Source: Gemmataceae bacterium
Lineage (GTDB): Bacteria; Planctomycetota; Planctomycetia; Gemmatales; Gemmataceae
Direction of reading: 5' to 3'
DNA: 64,000 nt
NCBI GenBank assembly: GCA_901538445.1
Contig: LR594584.1
Coordinates: 3,319,586-3,383,585 of the forward strand
A model generated the notes under the pieces. That model worked only from the letters and a program-made list of their open reading frames with translations, was not told the origin of the DNA and ran no database searches. Both the position numbers and the translations under genes were made by a program. This document shows, in pieces, positions 8,988 through 21,218 of the stretch; position 1 is the stretch's first letter, and each line of letters opens with the position of its first letter.

Positions 8988-9573
8988 CACCCGGTCCCGC
9001 GGATCGGGTGCGTGCGGTAGCCGGCCGATGTGATACACGGGAGCCGGTGTCGCGTCCCCACTCGCACATGGCCCTCGGCGCACCCCTGACTTTTTTCGGT
9101 TCAACCAACCTCGCATTCTCCCACCACCGCGCCAAATATGGAGAGTTGGAGTTTGCCTGCCGCGATGCCTTTCTTCTGGCGACCTCAGGTTTGGTTCTGG
9201 AGAGTTGGGCTTGGTTCTGGAGAGTTTTCGTTGATTCTGAGGAGTTTGGGCTGATTCTGGAGAGTTTGCGTTGGTTCTGGAGACCCCACCCCCCACTTCC
9301 GCCAGAACCATTTCACCCCCCACCCCATTCCACACAGGCGCGACCGTCGCGCCGCGAGCACCGCTGCGGCCCGGTGCGAGCCCGGACGCGGGCAGGACAA
9401 ATCGTACAGTCGGCACGCAAGGCCTCCCATGTCCGAGCGTTTTCGGATTACCCCTTCGCGTGCCCGCCCCACGCCGGGGCGCGTGTTCTCATGCCGCGCA
9501 CAGACCACCGCGCGTCCGCCCGCGTTCGGGCTTCCCGGCCCGCTCGGCAAGGGTCGATCAACTGGGAGTTGCC
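8988..9573. other. 586-nt spacer dominated by the 20-bp-period element
   Basis: No gene supported. The stretch has locally low G+C (about 9090-9290) compared with its surroundings and holds the tandem repeat described at 9191-9310. Open frames crossing it on either strand have no start signal or family resemblance. Confidence 0.5.
9191..9310 (+). repeat. Dispersed tandem element with exact 20-bp period, copy 1
   Basis: Units begin at 9191, 9211, 9231, 9251 and 9271, of the form TTGGTTCTGGAGAGTTTGCG with a few changes. The last unit runs into an ACCCCACCCCCCACTTCC tract, then CCAGAACCA (9302-9310), which is the perfect inverse of TGGTTCTGG at 9272-9280. A near-identical copy lies in opposite orientation at 30190-30310. 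The 20-bp period is not a multiple of three, arguing against a coding repeat. Confidence 0.85.
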
Positions 9574-10191
9574 ATGTCCCGTTTCCTGCTCACCGCGGGG
9601 CTGCTTGCCGCCCTGCCACAAGCCGCACCCGCACAGTCGGGTATGGAGGGCGGCGTTCGCCGGAAGCCGCCGGCACCGCCCGCCCCGGCACCAACGCCCC
9701 CTCCGCGACCGCCCCGCGGCGGCATCGGGGGCGGGTTCTGCGCGGTGGACGAGGAGTTGATTCCGCGGCTGGGGTACCCGTACTCGGGCATCTGGACCGG
9801 GTACGAACGCGGATACCCGTACCCTTACGGCGGCGGGTTCGGCTACGGGCGGGCGGCCAACTTCGCCCCGAACTTCTCAGTCCCCGACCCGGCCCCGGAG
9901 CCGATCGCGCCTGGTCGCAACCTGGCGCTGGAGGAGGTCCCGGCAGTCCTCGTCGTCGAGTTCCCGGCCCCGGCCGAGGTGTGGATCAACGGGAACAAGG
10001 TCGCCGGGAAGCCAAGCACGGAGTGGACCTTCACGTCCCCCGCGATCCGGGTCTTCAGCACCTACACGTTCGAGGTGAAGGGGCAGTGGACCCGGAACGG
10101 GAAGACCTACGAGTACACCCGCAGCGTCGAGGTCACCGCCGGGAGCCGCGGCCGCGCGCTCGTCGTGGGCGGGACCGAACTGAAGGAGTAA
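9574..10191 (+). CDS. Secreted TIGR03000-like planctomycete protein (paralogue)
   Basis: 205 residues with a signal peptide (MSRFLLTAGLLAALPQAAPAQ), a Pro-rich segment, a Gly/Tyr-rich segment (YPYSGIWTGYERGYPYPYGG) and a C-terminal TIGR03000-like domain (VVEFPAPAEVWINGNK, then GKTYEYTRSVEV). It shares the order of segments and closing GTELKE with the protein at 7555-8253 (GVELKE), so the two are likely products of duplication. The ATG at 9574 is chosen because it starts the signal peptide; the frame is open further upstream but lies in repeat sequence. Function unknown; likely envelope or periplasmic. Confidence 0.85.
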   Translation: MSRFLLTAGLLAALPQAAPAQSGMEGGVRRKPPAPPAPAPTPPPRPPRGGIGGGFCAVDEELIPRLGYPYSGIWTGYERGYPYPYGGGFGYGRAANFAPNFSVPDPAPEPIAPGRNLALEEVPAVLVVEFPAPAEVWINGNKVAGKPSTEWTFTSPAIRVFSTYTFEVKGQWTRNGKTYEYTRSVEVTAGSRGRALVVGGTELKE

Positions 10192-10197
10192 ACGCGT

Positions 10198-10238
10198 GCG
10201 CGAGCGGCGGACACGTCCCGCGTGTCCGCCGCTCGCGC
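10198..10238. terminator. 18-bp perfect hairpin between convergent genes
   Basis: GCGCGAGCGGCGGACACG (10198-10215) pairs with its exact inverse at 10221-10238 around a 5-nt loop. It starts 7 nt after the stop of the TIGR03000-like gene and 25 nt before the end of the convergent gene. There is no T-run, so it could be a terminator for both genes or a palindromic repeat. Confidence 0.5.
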
Positions 10239-10262
10239 GCGCCCAGCGGTGAGCCGCGCCCG

Positions 10263-10619
10263 TCACGAGTCCGGGTGCTGGTTCTCCCACGTGAGGATGT
10301 GGTGCATCAGGTCGGCCGGGTCGATGGACCGGGTCGGGAGGGGCCACGCGAATCGCTCGGCGGCCGCGAGCTGGCCGGCCGCGCCCCGGTTCTCCGGGTC
10401 GGTCCAGAGCTGCACGAACCGGCTGATCGCCTTCCCGCGGCGGCACAACCGGCGGACGCACGACCAGGCGTCGTCCTCGGTGCGGGCCGCGTCGGCCAGC
10501 AACTCGGTCCAGTCCGTGACCCATTCGATGAGCATCCGCGCCTCGATGTCACCCAGCCCCCGGGTGAGTGACTCGTCGCGGAGCACGTGTCGCAGCAGCG
10601 GGTCGCACGAAATCGCCAT
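10263..10619 (-). CDS. Hypothetical protein (118 aa)
   Basis: Not recognised. From the ATG at 10619 (MAISCDPLLRHVLRDESL) the protein is predicted soluble, mostly helical and Trp-rich (WVTDW, FVQLWTDPENRG, ILTWENQHPDS), without signal peptide or membrane helix. The frame is open further upstream but that part is Arg/Pro/Gly-rich and reads as non-coding. Convergent with the TIGR03000-like gene and divergent from the acyltransferase fusion. Confidence 0.6.
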   Translation of the reverse strand: MAISCDPLLRHVLRDESLTRGLGDIEARMLIEWVTDWTELLADAARTEDDAWSCVRRLCRRGKAISRFVQLWTDPENRGAAGQLAAAERFAWPLPTRSIDPADLMHHILTWENQHPDS

Positions 10620-10894
10620 TCGGTTCCCCCACCTTCGGGCCGCGCGCGGAGCGCGGCCGCCCCCAGTCGGCCACCGCCGGGCGGGTCCCCCACCCACCCC
10701 GGCGTGACCGCCTTCCCCCGTCCGTTCCGTTGTCGTCGCGAAGTAGCGGGGCGTATAACGGCCCGCCGCGGGCGTCGCAAGCGGACTCGGCGAAGAAATC
10801 TCGCCCCGCCGGCGGTCGGCGGTTGGCGGCCCACCGGGAGTCCCGTAATCTGGGGGGCGCACGCGCGATCGCCTCGGTCCCCACGGACGCGACC

Positions 10895-13204
10895 ATGCCC
10901 GACGACCTCTCCGCCGTTGCCCTCGTCCTCGGTGCGCTCCTCGCGGCCGTCGTCGCCACCTGGCTCGTCCCTGGGCTGCTGCGCCCGCTTCTCTGGGTCG
11001 CGGTCCGCGCCCTGTACCGGGTCCGCGTCCACCACCGCGACCGCGTGCCGGCGTCGGGCGGCGTGCTCGTCGTGTGCAACCACGTCAGCGTCATCGACTG
11101 GCTCCTCCTGTGGCTCGCGTGCCCGCGCTCGGCCGCGTTCGTCTCACAGGCGAAGTACGGCCGGAACCCGGTCGCCCGCTTCTTCCTGTCGTGGGCGCGG
11201 CGGAACACGATCCCGGTCGAGACCGACCCCCGCCGCCCGCACGCCGTCGCCGACGGACTGGCCCGGGTCGCCGCGGCACTCGACGCCGGTCGCGTGGTGG
11301 TGATCTTCCCGGAACCCGGCCTGACGCGAACGGGGAACATGTATCCGTTCGGGCGCGGCCTCGAGCGCGTGCTGGGGCTCACGCGGACCGACGTGAAGGT
11401 GGTCCCGGCGTGCCTCGGCGGGTTGTGGGGCGGGTTCTTCAGCCACGGCCGCGGGCCGGTGATGCGGAAACGGCCGCGGGCGTGGCGGCCGCGCGTCGGC
11501 GTGTGGTTCGGCGAACCGCTGCCGAAGCACCTGACTGCCGGCGACTACCGCCTCGCGGTCCAGGAGGCGACGGCCGCACTCGCGCTGCGGGAGAGCGACC
11601 ACGTCGTACCCGTCCACCGTGCGTTCGTGCGGAACGCCGCGAGCCTTCGGAACCTGTTCCGGCCGTGCGTCACCGACAACTCCGCCGGTGCGCCCCGCAC
11701 ACTCACCTGGGGCAAGACGCTCGTCGGCGCGCTGTGCGTCACCGCGTACCTGCGCTCGCGGCTCGGCGACGCCCAGAACGTCGGCGTGTGGATGCCCACG
11801 AGCCTGGGCGGCCTGCTCGCGAACGCCGCCATCGCGTTCCTGGGCAAGACCTCGGTGAACCTGAACTACACGGCCGGTGCCGACCCGGTGCGGGCCTCGC
11901 TGCGAAAAGCCGGCGTGCGGGTCGTCGTCACGTCGAAGCGGTTCCTGCTCCGGGTGCCGCTCGAACTCCCCGACGGCGTGACACCGATCTTCCTCGAAGA
12001 CGTGCTGGCGTCGGTCACGCGGTGGCAGCGGGTCCGCACGTTCCTCACCGTGCTCCTGCTGCCCGCGTGGGCCATCGAGCGGTGCTTCCTCGGCCTGCAC
12101 CGGCACACGGTGGACGACGCGCTCACGATCGTGTTCTCGAGCGGCAGCACCGGCGACCCGAAGGGCGTGGTCCTCACGCACCGGAACATCGGGACCAACG
12201 CACGGTCGGCCGTCGAGACCCTAGGCATCACCCGCGACGACCGGCTGTTCGGCGTGCTGCCGTTCTTCCACAGCTTCGGGTACACCGTGTGCCTGTGGGC
12301 CCCGCTCGTGGTCGGGTGCCTCGCGGTGTACTACCCGGACCCGCGGTCCGCCAAGGAGGTCGGCGAGTTGACCCGGGCCAACCGCATCACGGTCATGCTC
12401 AGCACCGCGACGTTCCTCCGGTTCTACATCCGCCGGTGCGACAGGGACGACTTCAAGTCGGTCGCGCTGCTCATCTGCGGGGCCGAGAAGCTGCCCGTGA
12501 AGTTGCAGGACGAGTTCCAGGCGAAGTTCGGCGTCCTCCCGCTCGAAGGGTACGGCTGCACCGAGGTGTCGCCGGTCGTGTCGTCGAACCTGCCGGACGT
12601 TCGCGGGGACGGGTTCCTCCAGGAGCGGAACCACCGCGGCACCGTTGGCCAGCCGATCTACGGCGTGTGCGTGAGGGCGTTCGGCACCGCGGACCGCGAG
12701 CCGCTCCCGGTCGGGGCCGAAGGGGTGCTGTGCGTGAAGGGGCCGAACGTGATGCGGGGCTACCTCGACGAGCCCGAGAAGACCGCGGCCGCCATCAAGG
12801 ACGGGTGGTACTCGACCGGCGACGTCGGGCTCATCGAGCCGGACGGGTTTATCCGCATCACCGGCCGCGTGTCACGGTTCGCCAAGATCGCGGGCGAAAT
12901 GGTCCCGCTGGAGCGGCTCGACGAGGAACTCCACGACGCGCTCGGGAGCAACGGCGAGCGGGTGCTGGCAGTCGCCGCGGTCCCCGACGAGCGCCGCGGC
13001 GAGCGGATCGTCGTGCTGCACCTCCCGGACGTCGCCGAGCGGCTCCCGTGCGCGCTCGACGCCCTGAGCAAACGGGGGCTCCCGAACTTGTGGGTGCCCG
13101 ACCACCGCGACTGCCACGCCGTGGACGCGATGCCGGTACTCGGGAGCGGGAAGCTCGACCTGAAAAAGCTCGGCGACGTCGCCCGCGAGATCGCCGGACG
13201 GTAG
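10895..13204 (+). CDS. aas: Aas-like fusion: PlsC acyltransferase plus acyl-ACP synthetase/AMP ligase
   Basis: Bifunctional membrane phospholipid enzyme resembling 2-acylglycerophosphoethanolamine acyltransferase/acyl-ACP synthetase, which reacylates lysophospholipids. 769 residues from the ATG at 10895. An N-terminal membrane segment precedes the PlsC domain with the catalytic NHVSVIDW (Hx4D) and FPEPGLTRTGNMYPFG, equivalent to the FPEGRxxxTG motif of Aas. The AMP-binding half has FSSGSTGDPKGVVLTHRN, the GYGCTEVSPV adenylate loop, STGDVG and a C-terminal Lys in GSGKLDLKKL. E. coli Aas (719 aa) has the same domain order. No lplT-like flippase gene or domain is next to it. Confidence 0.88.
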   Translation: MPDDLSAVALVLGALLAAVVATWLVPGLLRPLLWVAVRALYRVRVHHRDRVPASGGVLVVCNHVSVIDWLLLWLACPRSAAFVSQAKYGRNPVARFFLSWARRNTIPVETDPRRPHAVADGLARVAAALDAGRVVVIFPEPGLTRTGNMYPFGRGLERVLGLTRTDVKVVPACLGGLWGGFFSHGRGPVMRKRPRAWRPRVGVWFGEPLPKHLTAGDYRLAVQEATAALALRESDHVVPVHRAFVRNAASLRNLFRPCVTDNSAGAPRTLTWGKTLVGALCVTAYLRSRLGDAQNVGVWMPTSLGGLLANAAIAFLGKTSVNLNYTAGADPVRASLRKAGVRVVVTSKRFLLRVPLELPDGVTPIFLEDVLASVTRWQRVRTFLTVLLLPAWAIERCFLGLHRHTVDDALTIVFSSGSTGDPKGVVLTHRNIGTNARSAVETLGITRDDRLFGVLPFFHSFGYTVCLWAPLVVGCLAVYYPDPRSAKEVGELTRANRITVMLSTATFLRFYIRRCDRDDFKSVALLICGAEKLPVKLQDEFQAKFGVLPLEGYGCTEVSPVVSSNLPDVRGDGFLQERNHRGTVGQPIYGVCVRAFGTADREPLPVGAEGVLCVKGPNVMRGYLDEPEKTAAAIKDGWYSTGDVGLIEPDGFIRITGRVSRFAKIAGEMVPLERLDEELHDALGSNGERVLAVAAVPDERRGERIVVLHLPDVAERLPCALDALSKRGLPNLWVPDHRDCHAVDAMPVLGSGKLDLKKLGDVAREIAGR

Positions 13205-13236
13205 CCCGACCGGGCGGGTAACGGGGCGGCCCGGGG

Positions 13237-13266
13237 TTCGCACCCCTCGTTTCTCTGTTCTATACT
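13237..13266 (+). promoter_or_regulatory. Possible promoter of the histidine kinase operon
   Basis: TTCGCA (13237-13242) and TATACT (13261-13266) are 18 nt apart, about 100 nt upstream of the TTG start. The -10 match is good and the -35 weak. Confidence 0.3.
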
Positions 13267-13369
13267 GAACGCACCTCTCCGCTCGTTCCCGTTCGGGCGG
13301 CCCGTGCCGCACCGGGCGTGTCGCCGTTTCCCTGCGAGAACGCGACCCGCCCAAACGAGGAGGTGTTCG

Positions 13370-17052
<3,683 letters not shown>

Positions 17053-17056
<4 letters not shown>

Positions 17057-18450
17057 GTCAGGTCGTGACCGCGGGCGTCGTGCTCATCGCCGACGACAAC
17101 CCCGAGGCCCGCCGCATGCTCGACGTCCGCGTGAAGCGGGAGGGGCACCGCACGGTCATGGCCGAGAACGGCCGCGAGGCGCTCGATCTGCTCGCCCGCG
17201 AGCAGATCGACGTCGTTCTCCTGGACATCAACATGCCCGAGGTGAACGGGTACGCGGTGCTGGCGGCTGTCCGCGAGGACCCGCGGCTGGCTCACATTCC
17301 CGTGCTCATCATCTCGGGCGGCGGCGACCAGGACGACCTCGTCCGGTGCATCGAGATGGGGGCCGTGGACTACCTGCCGAAGCCGTTCAATCAAGCGGTC
17401 CTCCGCGCCCGCATCGGAGCGTGCCTGGCCCAGAAGCGACAACGGGACCACGAGCGCCAGCTGCTCCACGCCAGCACCCAGCCCGCGGCCCCGACGCTCG
17501 CCGCGCCGCTCTCCGTGTGGCAGCCTCCCCCGGCTCAGGTGGAAGACCCGCGAGCGGCGCTGCCCCACGACCCGATGCCCGCGCGCCTCGGGCGAATCAT
17601 CCTCGGCCGGCCCCTGGGCAGCGGCGGGATGGGCGACGTGTACCTCGGCCACCACGAGTTGCTCGACCTGTTCGTGGCCGTCAAGTTGATGCGGCCGGAA
17701 CTCACGGCGCTGTCGAACGCCCGGGAGCGGGTGCTCCGCGAGGCGCGCCTCGCCGTGCGACTCGCGCACCGGAACATCGTGCGGTTGCTCGAAGTCGGCG
17801 AGACCGACTCCGGCGTGTACCTCGCGTTCGAGTACATGAGTGGGGGCACACTCGCCGATCTTTTGAACCGCCAGCCCGGTCGCCGGCTCCCAATCGCTTC
17901 CGCAGTCCGCATCGCTGCCGATGTCGCCGCCGCGCTCGGGGCCGCCGCAGAGCTCGGAATCATCCACCGCGACATCAAGCCCGCGAACCTGCTCCTGACC
18001 CCGGAAGGCGAGGTCCGCGTCGCCGACTTCGGCCTCGCGCGGCAGGTACTCGCCTCGCCAGACCCGAAGGCGACCGTGGACACCAGCGTCGTCGGCACCC
18101 CGCTCTACATGGCCCCCGAGCAACTCATACTCGGGTCGCGGCTCGACACGCGGACCGACCTCTACGCCCTCGGCGGGGTGCTATACGAAATGGTCGTCGG
18201 CCACCCCCCGTTCGGGAAGGCCGCCCCCGGAGCGCCGACGATCGCGGGCGGGTTCGGGGGCTCGACGCCGGACGTGTTCCACCACGTCGCCAACACCGAG
18301 CCGGTCCCGCCCAGCCGGTTCCGCCCCGAGGTCACTCCGGAACTCGACGCGGTGTGCCTGCGGCTCCTCGCGAAGAAGCCCGATGAGCGGTTCCCCACCC
18401 CCGAGGCGCTGCTCGCCGCGCTTGCGGCGGTCGCCCCACCGGTCCCGTGA
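17053..18450 (+). CDS. Response-regulator receiver fused to Ser/Thr protein kinase
   Basis: 465 residues joining a two-component receiver to a Hanks-type kinase. The receiver (about 6-125) has the acidic pair DDN, phospho-acceptor Asp58 in LLDINMPEVNG and Lys in YLPKPF. After a Pro/Ala-rich linker the kinase domain (about 180-460) shows GRPLGSGGMGDVYLG, AVKLM, IIHRDIKPANLLL, ADFGLARQ and GTPLYMAPEQL. There is no membrane helix, so it is cytosolic. The ATG overlaps the stop of the hybrid kinase (ATGA), implying translational coupling; phosphoryl groups from the hybrid kinase could gate Ser/Thr kinase activity. The ATP-binding and catalytic motifs all look intact. Confidence 0.93.
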
Positions 18451-18503
18451 CCCGGCCGCGGCTATCATGGACGTGTCGCCAGCCCCGTGACGGAGCGCCT
18501 CGA

Positions 18504-19076
18504 ATGGCCCCCCGCCGACCGCCCGTGCCGCCCCCGCACCCGGACGCCCCCTTCGTCGCGATCGACTTCGAGACCGCCGACAACGGGGCCGACAGCGCCT
18601 GCGCCGTGGGCCTCGTCCGCGTCGAGGGCCGCGCCATCGTCGCCCGCGAGAAGGTGCTGGTGCGGCCGCCCCGCGAGCGCGTCCTGTTCTCGTGGCTGCA
18701 CGGGATCACCTGGGACATGGTGAAGGACGCGCCGGCGTTCTGCGAGGCGTGGCAACGCCTGGCCCCGCGGCTCGACGGCGTCGAGTTCCTCGCGGCGCAC
18801 AATGCGCCGTTCGACCGCCGCGTCCTGCACGCCTGCTGCGAGGCGGGGAACGTGCCCCCGCCGCCGCACCCGTTCGTCTGTACGGTACAGATCGCCCGGC
18901 GGCACTGGGGGCTCAAGCCCAACGACCTCGCGTCGGTGTGCCGGCGGCTCGGCATCGGGCTCGTTCACCATGACCCACTCTCGGACGCCGAGGCGTGCGC
19001 CCGCATCCTCCTCGCGGCCACGCACCCTGCGAAACCGGTACTCGCCAGCAATCCAGGCGAGCGCGCGAAAACGTAA
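18504..19076 (+). CDS. DnaQ-like 3'-5' exonuclease (DEDDh family)
   Basis: 190-residue exonuclease domain protein. Exo I is FVAIDFETAD (Asp and Glu metal ligands), Exo II is AAHNAPFDRRVL, and Exo III is HHDPLSDAEA with the His-x4-Asp spacing of DEDDh enzymes. Stand-alone relatives trim DNA or RNA 3' ends, or are described as DNA polymerase III epsilon-like. It starts 53 nt after the receiver-kinase gene on the same strand. The ATG at 18504 gives a short Pro-rich lead before the domain. Substrate unknown. Confidence 0.88.
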   Translation: MAPRRPPVPPPHPDAPFVAIDFETADNGADSACAVGLVRVEGRAIVAREKVLVRPPRERVLFSWLHGITWDMVKDAPAFCEAWQRLAPRLDGVEFLAAHNAPFDRRVLHACCEAGNVPPPPHPFVCTVQIARRHWGLKPNDLASVCRRLGIGLVHHDPLSDAEACARILLAATHPAKPVLASNPGERAKT

Positions 19077-19229
19077 CGCCTGCGGCCACTCTGCGGGTTG
19101 TGCGGCCGGCTCGAACCCCCGCTCGCTTCCCAAGAATTTCAGCTGGGGGCGCGGCACGGCGGGTGCGTATTCACTCGCATCGAACCCACGCCGGCCGCCC
19201 GGCTCACCCGATACGAGCGAGGAGTCGCG

Positions 19230-19382
19230 ATGATCCCCACGCCCCAAACCGCCGACGTTGCCAAGCTGACGCTCGCGGACGACGACGCGGCCCCCCGATT
19301 CTTCCTGGACGCCGCGTTCAACCCGAGCGACGACTCGGGCGACTGGTGGCTGGACCTCGGCGCGGTCCACCTCCCCGCATGA
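19230..19382 (+). CDS. Small hypothetical protein (50 aa)
   Basis: No family recognised. The ATG at 19230 is preceded by GAGCGAGGAG, a strong ribosome binding site with good spacing, which is the main reason to call it. The product (MIPTPQTADVAKLTLADDD...) is strongly acidic, with a Trp pair in SGDWWLDLGAVHLPA. No signal peptide or membrane helix. Confidence 0.5.
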   Translation: MIPTPQTADVAKLTLADDDAAPRFFLDAAFNPSDDSGDWWLDLGAVHLPA

Positions 19383-19491
19383 CGCCGGTAACCGTTGCAA
19401 CCCTGAGCCGGAAGTTCTTACCGCACAGTTCAAACTTTCCCCGCCCCGCGACCCGCACGGTTCGCCCCCCCCGCCCAGGAGCTTGACGAGC

Positions 19492-19686
19492 ATGGACCGC
19501 ACCCACTCGACCCTGACCGCCCTGCTCCTCGACCCGTTTCTGACGCTCGAAGAGGCCCAGCGCGAGGCGTGTGCCGTTTCACACGCGGTCGCCACGCGGG
19601 CCGAGCCGTCGACTCTCCGACGCGTGGTGCAGTCCCGCTCGGTCAGTGTTCCGGCGAACCAATTGACGGAGCCGATCGAAGCGTGA
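19492..19686 (+). CDS. Small hypothetical protein (64 aa)
   Basis: Unrecognised. The ATG at 19492 follows CCAGGAGCTTGACGAGC. The sequence MDRTHSTLTALLLDPFLTL continues with an Ala/Glu/Arg-rich helix (EEAQREACAVSHAVATRAE). It sits just upstream of a very long hairpin and may be the last gene of the unit before tyrS on the other strand. Equally, it could be a chance frame. Confidence 0.4.
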   Translation: MDRTHSTLTALLLDPFLTLEEAQREACAVSHAVATRAEPSTLRRVVQSRSVSVPANQLTEPIEA

Positions 19687-19699
19687 CCCGACCACTCAA

Positions 19700-19761
19700 T
19701 CGCAAACGACCGCGTCCCTGGCACCGGATGCAACCGGAACCAGGGACGCGGTCGTTTGCGA
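19700..19761. terminator. Bidirectional terminator with 22-bp perfect stem
   Basis: The stem starts TCGCAAACGACCGCGTCCCT at 19700 (arm 19700-19721) and pairs without mismatch to 19740-19761 around an 18-nt loop that holds CCGG...CCGG. It ends 12 nt before the tyrS stop and 14 nt after the stop of the small plus-strand gene, as expected for a terminator shared by convergent genes, though the stem is unusually long. Confidence 0.7.
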
Positions 19762-19772
19762 GACCGGCTCCG

Positions 19773-21035
19773 TCAGGCGAGCTTAACCCGCAGGATCTTG
19801 CGGCCCAGGCGGATCACTAGTCCGTCCGTCACGGCCACCGTCGCCTTCACGTCGGTCACCTTTGTGCGGTCCGGGCCGTAGTTGAACGCTCCTTCCTCGA
19901 TCTTACGCCGTGCCTCGCCCTTGCTCGCCGCCAGCTTCGACTCGGCGATCAGGTCGACCGCGAGCAGCGCCCCATCCATGAGCTTGGCCGCGGCAATCGT
20001 GACCTCATCAATGACGTCAGGGTCACGGCGCTTCGAAAACTGGTCCTCCCAGTTCTTCTGAGCTGCCACCGCGGCATCAACGCCGTGGTAGAACTTCACG
20101 ATCTCCGAAGCGAGTGTCTTCTTGGCATCCATCGGGTGGCCTGCAAGGAGGCGGTCGATCCCCTCCGCCGGAAAGTCCGTGAGCAACTCAAACCACTCGC
20201 GCATCACACCGTAGCTCTCGATCACGTTGCCAGTTTCATCCTTAAGGTGGTACTCGTCGGGGATGCTCATTGTCTTTTCGAACATGTCCTTCGCCGACTC
20301 GGCCAGCCCGATGTAGTTGCCCAAACTCTTCCCCATCTTCTTGCAGCCGTCAAGACCGCGAAGAATGGGCATCGTGAAGCAAACTTGAGGCTCCTGACCG
20401 GCACCGCGCTGGAGGTCGCGGCCGACCATCAGGTTGTAGAGCTGTTCGGTGCCGCCGAGTTCGACGTCGGCTTTGATCTCCACGGAGTCCCACCCCTGCA
20501 TCAGCGGGTACAGGCACTCGTGCAGGTAAATCGCGGTGCCCGCTTTTACGCGCTTTGTAAAGTCGTCGCGCTCCAGCATCCGCTGCATCGTGGTCTGCCC
20601 GAGCAGCTTGAGCATTTCCGCGAAGGTGAACCGGTTGAACCACTCGCCGTTCGGGCGCACCTCGGCCTTGCTCACGTCGATCACCTTGGCGATCTGGGCG
20701 AGGTAGGTCGTCGCGTTCTTGTCGATCTGCTCCGTGGTCAGCCCCTGGCGGCTGGCGTCGCGGCCAGACGGGTCGCCGACGGCGGCTGTGGCCGTGCCGA
20801 TGATGAGCACCGGCAGGTGGCCGAGTTCCTGGAACTGCCGGAGCTTCCGCAGCGGGACCGTGTGGCCGAGGTGGACGTCGAAGCCGGTCGGGTCGATGCC
20901 GTACTTGATCCGCAGCGGCGCGCCGGTGGCGTGGCTCCGCTCCAGCTTCTTCTTCAATTCGTCGCGGGTCTCGATCTGGGCAGCCCCGCGGAGGATCACC
21001 GCGAGCTGCTCTTCAACCGGGGGAAAGCTCGGCAT
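19773..21035 (-). CDS. tyrS: Tyrosine--tRNA ligase
   Basis: Class I aminoacyl-tRNA synthetase that charges tRNA-Tyr in the cytosol. 420 residues from the ATG at 21035 (MPSFPPVEEQ). The HIGH-type motif is HLGHT (residues 55-59) and the KMSKS-type motif is KMGKS near residue 233, the combination usual for the TyrZ-like bacterial subgroup. A C-terminal S4-like RNA-binding segment ends in LVIRLGRKILRVKLA. It is separated from yraN by 183 nt holding an inverted repeat, so it probably has its own promoter. The 13 in-frame residues further upstream lie in the repeat and were excluded. Confidence 0.95.
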   Translation of the reverse strand: MPSFPPVEEQLAVILRGAAQIETRDELKKKLERSHATGAPLRIKYGIDPTGFDVHLGHTVPLRKLRQFQELGHLPVLIIGTATAAVGDPSGRDASRQGLTTEQIDKNATTYLAQIAKVIDVSKAEVRPNGEWFNRFTFAEMLKLLGQTTMQRMLERDDFTKRVKAGTAIYLHECLYPLMQGWDSVEIKADVELGGTEQLYNLMVGRDLQRGAGQEPQVCFTMPILRGLDGCKKMGKSLGNYIGLAESAKDMFEKTMSIPDEYHLKDETGNVIESYGVMREWFELLTDFPAEGIDRLLAGHPMDAKKTLASEIVKFYHGVDAAVAAQKNWEDQFSKRRDPDVIDEVTIAAAKLMDGALLAVDLIAESKLAASKGEARRKIEEGAFNYGPDRTKVTDVKATVAVTDGLVIRLGRKILRVKLA

Positions 21036-21055
21036 CACAAACTCCCACAACCACC

Positions 21056-21198
21056 AGAAGGCCGGATTAACCACAGAGTCACAGAGGGCACAGAGACAAA
21101 CAAAAACGCCGAGAGAAGAGTTGTGTTCAAACCCTGCATTCCCTCGGTGTTGGATTGCTCTCTGTGCCCTCTGTAACTCTGTGGTTAATCCGGCTTCT
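21056..21198. repeat. 40-bp inverted repeat of the 'CACAGAGTCACAGAGGGCA' type
   Basis: The left arm 21056-21095 (containing GGATTAACCACAGAGTCACA) and right arm 21159-21198 are inverse copies with about two differences, separated by a 63-nt AT-richer loop (AACAAAAACGCCGAGAGAAG). Its composition differs from the surrounding genes. Sequences of this type recur between genes in several bacterial phyla, so this is likely a small non-coding repeat. It lies upstream of tyrS. Confidence 0.75.
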
Positions 21199-21218
21199 GA
21201 CTTGTGCTTGAATCGGGT

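Noticed and set aside
9191-9290. CRISPR-like array (regular 20-bp units)
   Set aside because: Units are contiguous without spacers and no cas genes are present; it is a tandem repeat.
9008-9573. Protein-coding interpretation of the 20-bp repeat region (similar peptides can be read from both copies)
   Set aside because: The 20-bp period shifts frame at every unit and no start signal is present; the peptide similarity simply follows from DNA similarity.
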